A stretch of DNA of 64,000 nucleotides from Lottia gigantea (GCF_000327385.1 NW_008708707.1:1784007-1848006), one strand, 5' to 3'; shown: positions 1 to 11,769, counted from the stretch's first letter. The notes: a model not told the origin generated them from the sequence alone. Numbers and translations: made by a program.

Positions 1-101
1 ATGAGCTGTAGTGAGTACTACTCAACATCACTCACTAACAGTTCACCAATTTACCAATAATTTTTAACAAGATGAGCTGTATTCAGCATCACTCACTTAA
101 G
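1..101 (-). repeat. 71-bp satellite, edge of an array
   Basis: About 1.4 copies of the 71-bp unit that forms the array at 55.4-56.2 kb, here in the opposite orientation (GAGCTGTAGTGAGTACTACT at positions 3-22). The array presumably continues to the left of the window. Confidence 0.85.
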
Positions 102-291
102 CAAATGATGACTGATTACATCCTTGAAGTAAGCTGCGCGATACTTTCATTGTGGTCTGAATTACTTAAAACATAAGAGATGTTATCTCCCTTTAATGGC
201 ATTTAAACTTATCAATTCTATGAGAAAAAATAATCCAAAAACATTATTAGTTAGTTTGACATCCTGCAATGGATACCTTTTTTCCTAATGA

Positions 292-705
292 CTTATATAA
301 TAGGTTCCTTTCCCTAGTGACTTATTACAAACATCATATTTATTAAGTTTCTTTCCCTACTGACTTATAACAGACATCATATTTATTAGGTTTCTTTCCC
401 TACTGACTTATAACAGACATCATATTTATTAGGTTTATTTCCCTACTGACTTATAACAGACATCATATTTATTAAGTTTCTTTCCCTACTGACTTATTAC
501 AGACATCATATTTATTAGGTTTCTTTCCCTACTGACTTATTACAGACATCATATCTATTAGGTTTCTTTCCCTACTGACTTATTACAGACATCATATCTA
601 TTAGGTTTCTTTCCCTACTGACTTATTACAGACATCATATCTATTAGGTTTCTTTCCCTACTGACTTATTACAGACATCATATCTATTAGGTTTCTTTCC
701 CTTAT
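292..705. repeat. 43-bp minisatellite, about 9-10 copies
   Basis: Tandem copies of a 43-bp unit containing TTTCTTTCCCTACTGACTTA. The units on the right (from about 540) are nearly identical, while those on the left have diverged, so the array has been homogenised recently at one end. Confidence 0.95.
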
Positions 706-1448
706 AACTTATCAAGATCAAGGCAAAATATGGTCATCTTTAATAAGATGCTGACAGATGGACATGTGCGTAATGTGCAGCAAAGAGTCCATGCATGTGG
801 ACTCTATGATGGGGATTCCGATTCCCAAACACTTACATAGAGAAGTATTCAATGCCCTGGAAGTGTGCCACTGACTCCTGCTTTCATAAGACTCCACCAT
901 ATGTCCCATACATTATAAGCTTAAAATAGGGTATTTTTATTTATTCTCTGTGCTTGAAAACTTGCTGGATCACACAGCCTAAATTTCTGCTTTACTGACA
1001 GAGCTCAATTTCAGCTTCCTGTATTACTACTTTTCAGCTTAAAGGTCACTAGCTGACTTATTGTAAAAGGCAATTCAGCTTCAAGAGCTCGAAAAGCAAT
1101 AATTAGACAACTTTATACCCCGGATATGGATGGAATCGGTCAGAATAGACTTGACAATGCCGTGAAGTATGCAATGAGGGAAATTAAGCCAGGAGAGAAC
1201 AACAGTAGATAAAAGTAAAACAAAGGGAAGACTTAACAGTAATCTTTCTTTTGTCAGAATAATGCATAATGAGTCAAATGAAGAAAAGACTGAACAGTAG
1301 ACTATATAGTAATGAATGAATGAAAGGATAATGAATGAATAAATGAATGCATCAAAAAAAATTAAAATGGAAATCTTTTAACAACATTTAACAGTAAAAT
1401 CTATTTCCATAAACAAAATTGAAATTTCTAAATTGCCAATCCAAAATA
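706..1448. other. Intergenic, no gene seen
   Basis: No coding exon was found. A short piece of dispersed family C (GCAATGAGGGAAATT-type motif) lies near 1145-1195, and a few ATGAATGA-like simple repeats near 1310-1350. Confidence 0.5.
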
Positions 1449-1662
1449 TTAAAGAGATTGTAAAGAGGTTTTATAAATTTGTTATGTGTATCAGGAACAC
1501 TGATAGCATCAATTTGCACCATTCAAATTTTCAATCAGGTCTATGGCTCCTGCTATTCCACTTAAGCTAGTTGCATGACTGAAAATTGAATGGTGCAGAT
1601 GGAGGCTCTCAGTGTCCCTACTATAAATTAAAATTTAGAAAACCTTGTTACAATCTTTTTAA
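1449..1662. mobile_element. Foldback MITE, family A (shortened copy)
   Basis: Starts TTAAAGAGATTGTAAAGAGG and ends with the inverted counterpart running into TTTTTAA. The inner parts of the two arms (TGATAGCATCAATTTGCACC and its inverse) are present, but the centre is shortened. Confidence 0.85.
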
Positions 1663-1865
1663 ATATGACCAAATCTACATGATCCTCTAACTTATGAACT
1701 CTTTGTTTTTTGCAGTGTTTTTCTTATAATCAAACATAACTCAGTAATTTCTATCCATTTGATTGGTCTGACATTTTATGATCTCATTCTTGAAATATTT
1801 AGAATAAAAATCGCTATTATTATGACTTCGAAAAGAAAACCTCTTTACAAAACAATTCCTTTATG

Positions 1866-2064
1866 TTAAAGTGAATGTGTATCAGGGACACTGATAGCAT
1901 CAATATGGTTCCTTCGCGATCAGTGACGCCATCAAGTATTTAGTTTTAATGGAATTGCAGGAACCACAGATGTCTGGTTGGATATCAGAATGGTGTAAAT
2001 TGATGCTATCAGTGTTCCTGATACACATAAAAAATATTAGGTGACTTCTTTACAATCCCTTTAA
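1866..2064. mobile_element. Foldback MITE, family A
   Basis: Carries the inner arm motif GATAGCATCAAT on the left and the inverse GATGCTATCAGTG on the right. It ends CTTTACAATCCCTTTAA. The left outer arm is damaged. Confidence 0.8.
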
Positions 2065-2282
2065 AGAAGACAATCAAAAAAAAACTTGACTAATTTTTGT
2101 AGAGTCATTAACACAGAGAATCATATTTAATTAATCACTAATTAATTAAACAAAGATATAAATAGAACAAGAACCATTTCGAAAGTTTTCTTATAATGTG
2201 CCTTCATTTCAAACCTCCGGCCTAAAACCAATATAATTAGTCATCAATTAGTCAGTCTATGACTGGTCCAGATTAACACTAA

Positions 2283-2593
2283 AATGGATTATAAAGAGGT
2301 TTTCTACAAAATTTGTGTATAGGGGATACTGATAGCATCAATTTGCACCATTCCCATTCTCAGTCAGACGTCTTTGGTTCCTGCAATTCCGATAGAAGTA
2401 AATGTTTGATGACGTCACTAAGGCCTGTGATAAAAGCATATTTTGCGATTAGCAACATCATTAAACATTTAATTTTGTTGGAATTTCAGGAATCACAGAC
2501 GTCTGATTGAGAATAGGAATGGTGTAAATTGATACTATCAGTGTCCTTGATACACATACAAAATCTAGAAAACCTCTTTACAATCCCTTTTAA
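2283..2593. mobile_element. Foldback MITE, family A (near full length)
   Basis: A near-complete palindromic copy of about 310 bp, with GATGACGTCACTAAGG near its centre and the right arm closing at CTTTACAATCCCTTTTAA. The short open frame within it is only the translated arm. Confidence 0.85.
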
Positions 2594-4014
2594 GTGCTCT
2601 GTTTTTAGTTTTTTATTGTGTGCTTTTTAACATGTGATACAAAAAAATTCTAATTTTTAATAATAAATTTAATTGTTCTTATACAAATCATTTCAAAGCT
2701 AGTCTTCATTTCACAAGAGTTGTCAATCAAAAGTTGGTGAATACTAAAAATTACACGCCTATCTTATTCTGATCATGTTTTGTCAAGAATTTCCGATATA
2801 TTTGATGTTATTTTACACTGAATTTCATTTCAACAATTTTAGTTGAAATATCATTTGATCTATTCTTGAGGATTGCTTACCCAAATATATTTTGGCAAGT
2901 GAATGTGAAAAATGAAAATATCTCAACAGCATATATTGTTAAAAAAAATGAAAAATGGCTATAAATGGCCATGAAATGATCTCCGAATAAATAATGGTAA
3001 AATACAAATTATTTAAAACATTTGAAGTTGTCGACAACACTAATATCAGAGAGATTGAAAAATATCTTCCATGACCATTTTTAGAAATGGATTGAGGTTG
3101 TTTTTCAGGTGCTGTTTCACAAAAAAATCTTATGATCAATTCTGTCATAAGTATGGTAATTTCTCAATGTTAGATAAAAGATTTTTTTGATCATTGGAAA
3201 ACCCAAACACTTGTATCAAGGGTAACTTTCTCAGCTTTTAAATATTGCCTCAATTCCATTCCCAATTGGCATTCCATTTAACATTGAATTTTGCTAGACC
3301 AAATTTAAAACCCAGCCATAATAATTGCAAAGTTTTACTTGTGATGGAAAAGCACAAGTAAGTCATTAAAATCTACTAAAAGCTACATAATTTACATTTA
3401 TGACTTTATGGCTTTACCATCATAACTAAAACTTTACAGGAAAAAAAAACTCAGGAGTTGAAACAATACAGGCAGAGTTCTTTCCCATGAGCAATCAAAT
3501 ATTACAGGTGCAAAACTAACTTTAGCTTATAGGTAATGAACAATTACTTTCACAAATAACTTGCAACTGTTTGACAAATTCTCATATTCAAAGTGACAAG
3601 TCAATGCAAGGTATTCATCTAAGCAATTGTTATCCACAAAATGGTGTGTTTGAAATTTTAAAGTATTGAACAACTGAAACAATAAGAAACTTTTCAATCT
3701 CTCTAAACTGCGACTACGACAACAAAATGGAGATTATAAACATTATAGTTCAAAGTTAACAATTTTCTTTAAAAATGTCTTTAACGCAATATATATAGAA
3801 CTATGTATAGAACGAAAGTCCTGATTAAAATATCAATTTGTCAACTTCCACAATATAATTACAGTTAATGAGTGACTCTTGTTTTTGTGGTCTCATGGCT
3901 GAGTCCACTGTATATGTACATCCTTTTGACTTGTGATACATTATTATGAAGTTCCTCGCTCCCAAAGAGGTCATTATTCATACAGCCTTAAGTGAGTGCA
4001 AGCCTTTTAGTCTC
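2594..4014. other. Intergenic, downstream of NIPBL
   Basis: AT-rich sequence with no recognisable exon or repeat. The part next to NIPBL may include its 3' untranslated region. No poly(T) tract that would mark a retrocopy tail on the minus strand is evident. Confidence 0.5.
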
Positions 4015-4020
4015 TTTAAT
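4015..4020 (-). terminator. Possible NIPBL poly(A) signal (ATTAAA)
   Basis: ATTAAA on the minus strand, about 70 nt past the NIPBL stop codon. It is the nearest variant signal; no canonical AATAAA was noticed close by. Weak evidence. Confidence 0.3.
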
Positions 4021-4088
4021 CAGTACACATTGCATTAACACTGGGCTAAACTATGGCGTAGATGAATCCATCAGACCAGATGATGAAG

Positions 4089-7000
4089 CTACATGGTGAA
4101 ATCAGGGTCCTCATCATCATCATCGCTTTCGTCCTCATCACTATGGTAACGCTTCTTCTTTTTCTTCTTCTTTTTAACGGAGACGGGTGTCTTACTGCCT
4201 GAATGATGGGAGGAGTCTTTAGATCTATGTACATGATGATGACTACTACTGCTGCTGCTGTTGTGACCCTTTGTGCTGGATGTTATAAGGCGACTTCGTT
4301 TGTGTTCTCGATCTCGATCTCGTTCTCGTTCTCGATGAGGTGTCTTGTGCACCACTGATTTCGAGATCGATAAGGTGATTGGTGGACGACTGGCTTCTTT
4401 AGATGGCGTAGTTGTGGATTCCATAGCTTGTCCGTCCTCTTTGGGTTCAGACGAACTAGCTCCAGGACCTTCGTCAGTTTCTGTAGTTGTGGCTTCTCCA
4501 TCTTCTGGATTGCTACTACCAATGAGACGTGATGCAGATCCACCATGAGTTGGCGTTCCCTTACCACTTCCTTCATCAGCACTGTCATCTTCATCTGAAG
4601 GGTCGATGCTCATCATCAGATCTTTGAACTCAAGATAGTCATCCACCACCCTGATTTTAGCTTCAACATCATCCATGTCTTCTTGTTGTTCATTCAAATA
4701 TTCAATAGTATATTTTGGATTGAATATTAAGTTGTTCTTCTTGTTTAAGGGTTTTTCGTAAATCTTTGCCTGCTCAGTTGGGGAATAACGATGAATCTTG
4801 CTTTCGGAGAAACCATAGACATCTTTCAAATGTTGTTTGAGAACTAGCAACAAGACACAGCCTCGTGAAAGATTAATCACTTCCTTCAAAGGTGCGAGGT
4901 TTTCTGGAAACCTTGTCAACAGCGCTTCACGATCATCATCATCATCATCTTCTGTTCCTGGTTCAACTCCAGGTTTCAGAATCAAATTTTCTTTAAAGGA
5001 CTGAAGAAGATTTGAGCCAGTGACTGAGACTATGATGTCAATTTGATGAATAATGAAGAGAGGTTCATCTTGAAACTGGTAAGGATAGTAGGCAAGGTTG
5101 TCTGCAGTGTATAGCTGTTCTGCTAAAGTGATTCGAGCAGAATCATCAAAGAGGTTTAAGATAGTGGTCAAAAAGCCTCTACGATGTTGACGATTAGCTC
5201 GGACCACTTTATATACATGAGAGTTCAGACTGACCGGGATGTCATCCTTCATGAACCTCATGCCTCGTATGGGTCCTTGTTTGCCTTTGGTCAGCACTTG
5301 TTGAAGCTTGTATGAGTATTTCAATCCCTGTTGAGCCTTCATATGGGTGAAACCCGGATACTTCTTTTCAATTTCCTGCATTTGTTGATCTGCTTTGATT
5401 CTCACTGCTGCTTCAATGTCAGTTCCCATACAGATCAAATATGGGACACACTGAACCGGGTGTACCAAACCTTGTTTTAGAATAAGTTGCACTACACCTA
5501 ATGCAGTCAATCGCACAGTAGAGTTCTCATGGAAAAATGACTCCAACACCTGTTTCAGATAAACTTGCATAATCGCACTAGCCATGCCTGACTGAATATC
5601 ACCCATTTCTTTTAAGTCCTCATGTTTCGATTGTTTTTTCCACTGCTGATCAGCTATGGCCATACGATTTTCCTCCTCAGAAAGATAACTCTGAAGATTT
5701 TTCAACACTTGACAACGGAGTCGTGTTGGAGCGCTATCGTCAGTTAAAAACATATTATACATTTCTTTCACAGTGTGCCCTAACATATAGTCATAATGTC
5801 GTATGAGGACAAATCCCAGAGCTGTCAGCGCTTTTAATCGAACGTCCTCATCCTCATGACACATAAAGTACGTTAAAACATCAAACACTTTTTCCCGCAC
5901 ACAGACTTTCGTTTCGCCCATCTCTTTAGAATCAAAGTCAAAATGTTTACACAATAGACCCACAGTGAATAACGACCGCAACATTGTGGGCCGCCGGCTT
6001 TTTAAAGTTGGATTGTCTGGGTCTTCACGATGATCAGTCATCAACTTTGATAAAACACTAAAAAATTTCTGAAAACAGTCTTTAACAAGCGTAAAATTAT
6101 AGCTCACATTATTGACCACAGCCCCTAAACAACTAACACAACTTTGTAAAACCATCATACCATGTTTTAAAACTAGTTTCATCATGTCCTCTTCTAACTG
6201 AGCCAGAAATGTTTCACTCGGATGGTTCATTAAAGGGACCACAAGTTCCAAAATTCTCGCGACATAATGTAGCACCAAATAGTCCTCTTGAGTGTTACAT
6301 TTAATATCTAGATACGGTTGAAGAGTAGTCGCGTGATTCACCATTAAGTCTGGTTTGATTTTACTGAATAAATACAAAGTCGATAAACAAGCACCTAATC
6401 GATTCTTTGTACTGCGTTCAACACTGCTTTCTTCCAGTTTTAGCACATTTTCAACCAAACAGTCCACGATTTGTTTACAAGCAGTTACAGCAGATTTGTT
6501 ATAGTTTCCATCATCGTCCTTTTTCAGTAAGTTTTCTAACATTTGTTCGAAAAAGTCATAACCGATGTCTTTAGAAGCAGCCACAACCTCGGTAATGTTC
6601 ATCACTTTTAGTAGCAGTTTGGCAGAGTCCTTATCTCGCGCACTAATCGGAGAAAACCACATCGTTTGAAAAACTTCATTGATTAGTTTTTTAATTCCTT
6701 CCTCATCGTTCACTCTTTGAATCATTTTCACGCACATTTCGGGAATTTTATCAAAATCAGATTGATCGATACAAATGTCTTTGAAAATTCTGATAACTCT
6801 CTTGCGCACGCTGATACCAGTGTCCAAAATACGCTCCGATAACATCTCGTAATATTTGGGTATCAACTCCGGACGAATTAATATGAATTTACCGACTAAT
6901 TCTACTGCTGCCTCACGCACAGATGTAGATTGATCAAGGAATCGTCCATGAACTCCACGTTGCATGTCATCTCTGCCTAGAATTCCAGGGTCAGCTTCAA

Positions 7001-10000
7001 TAACGGCTGTCAAACACTTCATAGCTTTAGTACGCACTGCCACAGCCGTCTCACAAAGTACTTTCAATATCTGAGTAAGATAGATATCAAAACTTTGTGC
7101 AAAGGGTCGTTTTGAGGAGAGGTATCGGGCGACTAAGCAAGCACTATCATAATCCAGTTTACTAGGGGCTGGTTTGAAGGAAGGGGCTAGTGTTAGTTTG
7201 GCTTGCTCAATCAAAAAGTCTTTTCTGTCCTCTAACTTTTGTAAATATTCAGCCGATTTATCGCTTTCTGATTGGTCGCTATCTGGATCTTGATTGGATG
7301 AATTTGCAGTTTTTGTACTTTTTTCTGCTTCAGCATTCGTGTCTCTGAACCATTGAGCCAAATAAAATTGTCGTGCAAACATTAGGGCTGGTTCCTTCTC
7401 TCCATTGTAAGCCAAATATACCAGCATGGCTTCCTGCAATTTTTGAGTCATATCACCCTTACTTTTAGACTTCTTTGATTTCTTGTTACTTTCGTCATCA
7501 CTTTCCATTTCTTCATCTTCTTGCTCTTCCTCTTGTTCTTCTTCTTCATCTTCGTTGACTTTTTCAACAATTTCTTGAATAATTTCTGGGTTCAAGCGAC
7601 TGGAGACAGCATCTTTTCTCAATCTGGCAGCCACGATACCCAAATACTCCAGGGAGGCAACTCTCAATGACATGTCAGTGGATTTGCTGCTAAACTGCTT
7701 CACCAATATTCTTCCAAGTAAACTGAGTAAAAGTTCAGAGGCTGGCCATTCTGGCTTGTTGACTGTAGACAGCAAATCTTGAACGAAATTTTCGAACAAG
7801 GGACGATAGTCATCTTCATTTTTGGTTGAACATTTATTGAGGAAAACAGAGAGAAAATTGTACCCTGTTCTCATAGCTGTTTCATAACTGCTGATGATCA
7901 AAACTTCATTATCAGTCTGTCCCTTTTTCTTCTTCTTCTCAGATCGTTCACGTTCACTTTCATCAGGGCCATCATCAGTGAGAGATGGCAGCTTGATCAC
8001 ACATTGTATTAACTGCAGAGCCAAAGCCGTGACCATTTGGATGGACTCTTCAGCATTGAGTCGATAAATTCTAATATTCCTCTTGCTGGATGGTAAACGA
8101 GCCAAACTGCAAAATATGTCTTCTAGAATGAGTTGTCGATGTTGGTCATAGCGGGAAAAAATGGTGGTTACCAATTTGATGGCGTTGAGTTGCAGTTCAC
8201 TGACATTTTCAACGAAGAATGGAGAAACACCCAATGATGAGGCTTGAAGAATGACAGTGTCTGTTAATTCTTGAATATCAATTAATTCCCCAAGACAGCC
8301 AACCATATCAGAGATTTTGTTGAACAGGGAGATGGTTGATTTATGCTTGACAGACCCCGCTCTGGCCCTTTTAGCCTTCAAACTACCATAATAACCATCT
8401 TTCTCTTTGGTGACTTTGTAAACTGGATCAAACTCTGGATAAATTGTATTATGAAGTTGAAATTTTCCAAAGAAAAGTATTCTTTCTATGACATCTTCTA
8501 GGTAGACCTGTTTTGGCATTTTAGGGGACGTCATAATGAATAATGCAGTGAGTGTTGCATCCATACTTCTCATGATTCGCTCCATGGTTAATTCACGCCA
8601 CAGTTTCTGTTCATCCTCATCAGCATCTTCTTGTCCTACGTTTGGAGTCACACTACTTCCGTCACGAATATTCCACTGCAAAATAGTCAATAATTTCACA
8701 AGTCTATCTGGTGGCATTTGATTCATAGCCCCCATTGATCGTAGCTTTGCTGCCTCGCCACACAAATCACTTAGAATTCCTTTGGCTATCAAAGAGTCTG
8801 GGGGACACTCGGCTGTTTCATCATTCACATCAATAGCACTAAAGTTCACATCTTCTACACTGTCAAAAATATAGTCAATGCAACTATTGAACTTTTTAAA
8901 TGTAGGACTTTCCATTAATTCATCCAATGACAAATGTGTCGGCACAGGTCTTCGTTTCTTTTCTGTCTTTCGTTTCTTACTGGCGCGGGGTTCATCCTCT
9001 TCTTCCTCGTTCCACGATTCTTCTTCTTCCTCACTGTCAACTTCAACATATTTAGACTTCCTCGATGGAGTTGATGTGTTCATATTGAATCTTATGCCTT
9101 CACCACGTTTGCGTTTTTTATTATCCGTTTTTATCGAGCCTCCAGTTTTTATTTGTTGTAAAGCCTTGGCATCTAAAAGTTCTAACACAACCACAGGCTC
9201 TGAGGATTTTTTAGATTTCGAATTGTCTTTAGGTGGGGCAAACACTTCTTTAGCCTTTTGAGATTCACTGCGAGATGACCTGGAGGTTCCAGAGCGTATC
9301 AAGTCATTGTCAATCACAGGAATTGACGATGACGGCTGTCTGACGTTTTGTTGACTTGAAACTCTCTCAGCTGATGTGGCCTGCGCAGGGGAGGACACAG
9401 CTCCTTTCTGTTGGGTACTGTGATTGTGCTGTTGATTTGAGTTGTTTGGAGAAATTTCTTGAGGGTATGCAATGCCGTTCAGCATGGCAGCATTCCGATC
9501 AAACTGGTTCTGAGATAAAGGGTTGATTTCTTGTGGAAGATGACCGGTACTTTGTGATTGGTAGGGGCTGTTGTAAGGGTGATATGACTGGTTTTGGTTT
9601 TGATTAAGATGCACATTATTGGACGGTAAATTATGGTGTGCAGTTGAATTCACTTGATGATCATTTCCATTAAAACCTAAAGCATTGGCTTGTGGATAAT
9701 TTGGTTGTTGATTGATGAAATTTCCAGCACCTTGGCTTGGCTGAGATGATCTAGTCCTACTTCCATTAAATACATGAGGATCACAGGTCAAAATTGTCTT
9801 TAATAATGGAGGCATATCATCACTGAAAGGAGTGTTTGAATAACCATCTTTTAATTCAATATGATCCGTGGACGTCTGCCTTAATGCTGCTGCCAATTGT
9901 TGCGCTAGAGCTGGGTCTCTTGAATTAATGTTTTTATGAGCTTCGTCGGCAACAACGGGGTTGTGAAGTAAGTTTTTCTTGTGCATATTTTGATGCAAAG

Positions 10001-10097
10001 GTGATGGCAAGGGCAGTTCTAACAACATATCAGTCAAACTTGCCACCCCCGAAAGGGTGGTTATCGGCACACTCGGTATTTCCCCGTTCATCATCAT
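4089..10097 (-). CDS. NIPBL: Nipped-B-like protein (cohesin loader NIPBL/SCC2), single exon
   Basis: The partner of MAU2/SCC4 that loads cohesin on chromatin in the nucleus. The frame has 2,002 codons without a break. The N-terminus (PITTLSGVASLTD, residues 11-23, then STDHIELKD, 76-84) matches the MAU2-binding end of human NIPBL. A Q/N-rich disordered stretch (about 110-250) follows. PVVVL (301-305) corresponds to the HP1-binding PxVxL motif. Basic clusters at 327-331 and 373-383 look like nuclear localisation signals. From about 390 to 1650 the HEAT-repeat body is highly similar to the human protein (e.g. FVQDLLSTVNKPEWPASELL). The C-terminus is Ser-rich, then poly-Lys, then acidic. It is shorter than human NIPBL (2,804 aa) because the disordered N-terminal part is reduced. 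An acidic, Lys-rich insert (minus-strand codons near 7470-7560) seems lineage-specific. There are three tandem ATGs; the third, at 10091, matches the human start (MNG). Odd: no introns, although neighbouring genes have many. Confidence 0.96.
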   Translation of the reverse strand: MMMNGEIPSVPITTLSGVASLTDMLLELPLPSPLHQNMHKKNLLHNPVVADEAHKNINSRDPALAQQLAAALRQTSTDHIELKDGYSNTPFSDDMPPLLKTILTCDPHVFNGSRTRSSQPSQGAGNFINQQPNYPQANALGFNGNDHQVNSTAHHNLPSNNVHLNQNQNQSYHPYNSPYQSQSTGHLPQEINPLSQNQFDRNAAMLNGIAYPQEISPNNSNQQHNHSTQQKGAVSSPAQATSAERVSSQQNVRQPSSSIPVIDNDLIRSGTSRSSRSESQKAKEVFAPPKDNSKSKKSSEPVVVLELLDAKALQQIKTGGSIKTDNKKRKRGEGIRFNMNTSTPSRKSKYVEVDSEEEEESWNEEEEDEPRASKKRKTEKKRRPVPTHLSLDELMESPTFKKFNSCIDYIFDSVEDVNFSAIDVNDETAECPPDSLIAKGILSDLCGEAAKLRSMGAMNQMPPDRLVKLLTILQWNIRDGSSVTPNVGQEDADEDEQKLWRELTMERIMRSMDATLTALFIMTSPKMPKQVYLEDVIERILFFGKFQLHNTIYPEFDPVYKVTKEKDGYYGSLKAKRARAGSVKHKSTISLFNKISDMVGCLGELIDIQELTDTVILQASSLGVSPFFVENVSELQLNAIKLVTTIFSRYDQHRQLILEDIFCSLARLPSSKRNIRIYRLNAEESIQMVTALALQLIQCVIKLPSLTDDGPDESERERSEKKKKKGQTDNEVLIISSYETAMRTGYNFLSVFLNKCSTKNEDDYRPLFENFVQDLLSTVNKPEWPASELLLSLLGRILVKQFSSKSTDMSLRVASLEYLGIVAARLRKDAVSSRLNPEIIQEIVEKVNEDEEEEQEEEQEDEEMESDDESNKKSKKSKSKGDMTQKLQEAMLVYLAYNGEKEPALMFARQFYLAQWFRDTNAEAEKSTKTANSSNQDPDSDQSESDKSAEYLQKLEDRKDFLIEQAKLTLAPSFKPAPSKLDYDSACLVARYLSSKRPFAQSFDIYLTQILKVLCETAVAVRTKAMKCLTAVIEADPGILGRDDMQRGVHGRFLDQSTSVREAAVELVGKFILIRPELIPKYYEMLSERILDTGISVRKRVIRIFKDICIDQSDFDKIPEMCVKMIQRVNDEEGIKKLINEVFQTMWFSPISARDKDSAKLLLKVMNITEVVAASKDIGYDFFEQMLENLLKKDDDGNYNKSAVTACKQIVDCLVENVLKLEESSVERSTKNRLGACLSTLYLFSKIKPDLMVNHATTLQPYLDIKCNTQEDYLVLHYVARILELVVPLMNHPSETFLAQLEEDMMKLVLKHGMMVLQSCVSCLGAVVNNVSYNFTLVKDCFQKFFSVLSKLMTDHREDPDNPTLKSRRPTMLRSLFTVGLLCKHFDFDSKEMGETKVCVREKVFDVLTYFMCHEDEDVRLKALTALGFVLIRHYDYMLGHTVKEMYNMFLTDDSAPTRLRCQVLKNLQSYLSEEENRMAIADQQWKKQSKHEDLKEMGDIQSGMASAIMQVYLKQVLESFFHENSTVRLTALGVVQLILKQGLVHPVQCVPYLICMGTDIEAAVRIKADQQMQEIEKKYPGFTHMKAQQGLKYSYKLQQVLTKGKQGPIRGMRFMKDDIPVSLNSHVYKVVRANRQHRRGFLTTILNLFDDSARITLAEQLYTADNLAYYPYQFQDEPLFIIHQIDIIVSVTGSNLLQSFKENLILKPGVEPGTEDDDDDDREALLTRFPENLAPLKEVINLSRGCVLLLVLKQHLKDVYGFSESKIHRYSPTEQAKIYEKPLNKKNNLIFNPKYTIEYLNEQQEDMDDVEAKIRVVDDYLEFKDLMMSIDPSDEDDSADEGSGKGTPTHGGSASRLIGSSNPEDGEATTTETDEGPGASSSEPKEDGQAMESTTTPSKEASRPPITLSISKSVVHKTPHRERERDRDREHKRSRLITSSTKGHNSSSSSSHHHVHRSKDSSHHSGSKTPVSVKKKKKKKKRYHSDEDESDDDDEDPDFTM

Positions 10098-10440
10098 ACT
10101 AATGAAACGTCACCTTATCAAAAGAACCGCTACATTGAGGTAAAATCCCGTTATTTTTCATGAAAACAGTTCACGGATTGATTTCTTTTCCATTTTCACA
10201 AATTTCAACCAAAAGTCTACATCCCATAATACTCTGCAAATTATTGACGAAAATTTTATATCCAGCCTATTGATTGGCTCAAAGCGAAACTTGCCATCCA
10301 ATCACATTGCTTCTTACAAGAAATTAACACAATGTTTACAAATGAAGCGCGGTTTCTCGATTAATAAAGTCGCTTTGTTCAATCATTTCCCATATTCGCG
10401 GCTTTAAAATCATATTTTGAGCACAAAATTAGACAAATTA
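10098..10440 (-). promoter_or_regulatory. Probable NIPBL promoter region
   Basis: Directly upstream of the NIPBL start. Two CCAAT boxes are visible: ATTGG at 10273-10277 (CCAAT on the minus strand) and CCAAT at 10298-10302. No TATA box is evident. The transcription start cannot be placed from sequence. Confidence 0.45.
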
Positions 10441-11265
10441 ATTTCTCTTTTCTTGATTTTTAGGATTTAGACGTAAATTTTGTTATCGTTTGGTCCAAAT
10501 CGCGCACTTGTTTATCCAAACAAAGACTTGCCGCGAACCATAAATATTGTAGTCGGGATTATAAAGTCTTTACTGACCCAATTTTATGGAAAACTAAAAC
10601 CGCTAAATTATCTGAACAGAATTGACCTACTTTTTATTATATGGAAAACCATTTTATGCAAAGGAATAATACGTTTTTTTAACTGCTATGCCAGGCTATG
10701 GTTGAACAACAGCTATTTGCAAACAATTTCACATTTTTAATCGCCGTCCTTTTTGCATCGATAGGCTGTGGGCGCCCAAGACACTGGGTTACATTAAGCC
10801 TATGCCTACCTCAACTTTCAAGGCTCAACTTTTGACGCAACTGAGTTGAGAATATTATTTTAAATAAAGGTAATATGGATTGGGGACTTTCATTTACACA
10901 CCCCACCTAATATCTCACTTAAATAAAGTCGATCGGTGTGAATAGTGCTAATTAAAAGCTGTATCTTAATTCCCACCTGGAGATTAATGACTAATTAATG
11001 CAGTGTGGAATTTTACACCTGGTTATGCAAGGGGTGTTAAATTCTGGATGAGTAACCTAGATACATGTAGGACTAGCTTGCTGATGACCTAGTTTCCCAC
11101 TTTTAAAGTGTGTTTTGCTTGTTGATTAGAGTAAATTATGGCCCTAAAATTTAAAAAATGAGAGCTTCAATGATCCTTATCTTAGAAATTTAGGATATAA
11201 AAGCACATAATTATAGTGTCTATCAAAACTAGGTTCTGTCATGTTCACATCAAGAAGGGGCTCTT

Positions 11266-11490
11266 CCTAACCCTAATCTTCCTCTCCCCCTGCCTTCTTG
11301 ATTGGATGTTTGCCCCCTAGAAAGAATGGGCTCTGGGAAATGTCAGGAATCATGTTTACAGGCATTTAAGTCTCGAAAAATTTCTAGGGAAGGTACCTCA
11401 ACGCTCTTCCCAGACGCTTCCTAACCCTAATCTTCCTCTCCCCCCCCTCCTTCTTGATTGGATGTTTGCCCCTTAGAAATACTGGGCTGG
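11266..11490. repeat. Direct repeat, two copies about 150 bp apart
   Basis: A roughly 65-bp segment occurs at about 11266-11330 and again at about 11418-11482. Both copies contain CTAACCCTAATCTTCCTCTC followed by TTCTTGATTGGATGTTTGCC. Function unknown. Confidence 0.8.
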
Positions 11491-11769
11491 CTATGAGTCT
11501 GACTTCAGCAAGATGTGAACAAGCAGACAGAAAACATAGACCCATAAATAAAACTTATAGATATATATAAAAATACAGTTTATTTCCCCATTTAAATTAT
11601 TATATCAAATATAGCCTCATAAAAACCATAAAAATAAAATAGTTATAAATATTGTATAAATTTAAAATGGTGATGTACAAGAATGAAATGATGTAGACTG
11701 GACGCGTTACGACATGTACATGGTGGTTCAAAAAAATCGAACGAACCAATTTTTATTTTTTTAACAGTT

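Noticed and set aside
8878-9261. A 127-codon plus-strand frame
   Set aside because: It is antisense to conserved NIPBL coding sequence, a shadow of its Ser/Glu-rich codons.
10480-10740. An 86-codon frame upstream of NIPBL
   Set aside because: No ATG-led support, no homology recognised, no splice fit. Chance in AT-rich DNA.
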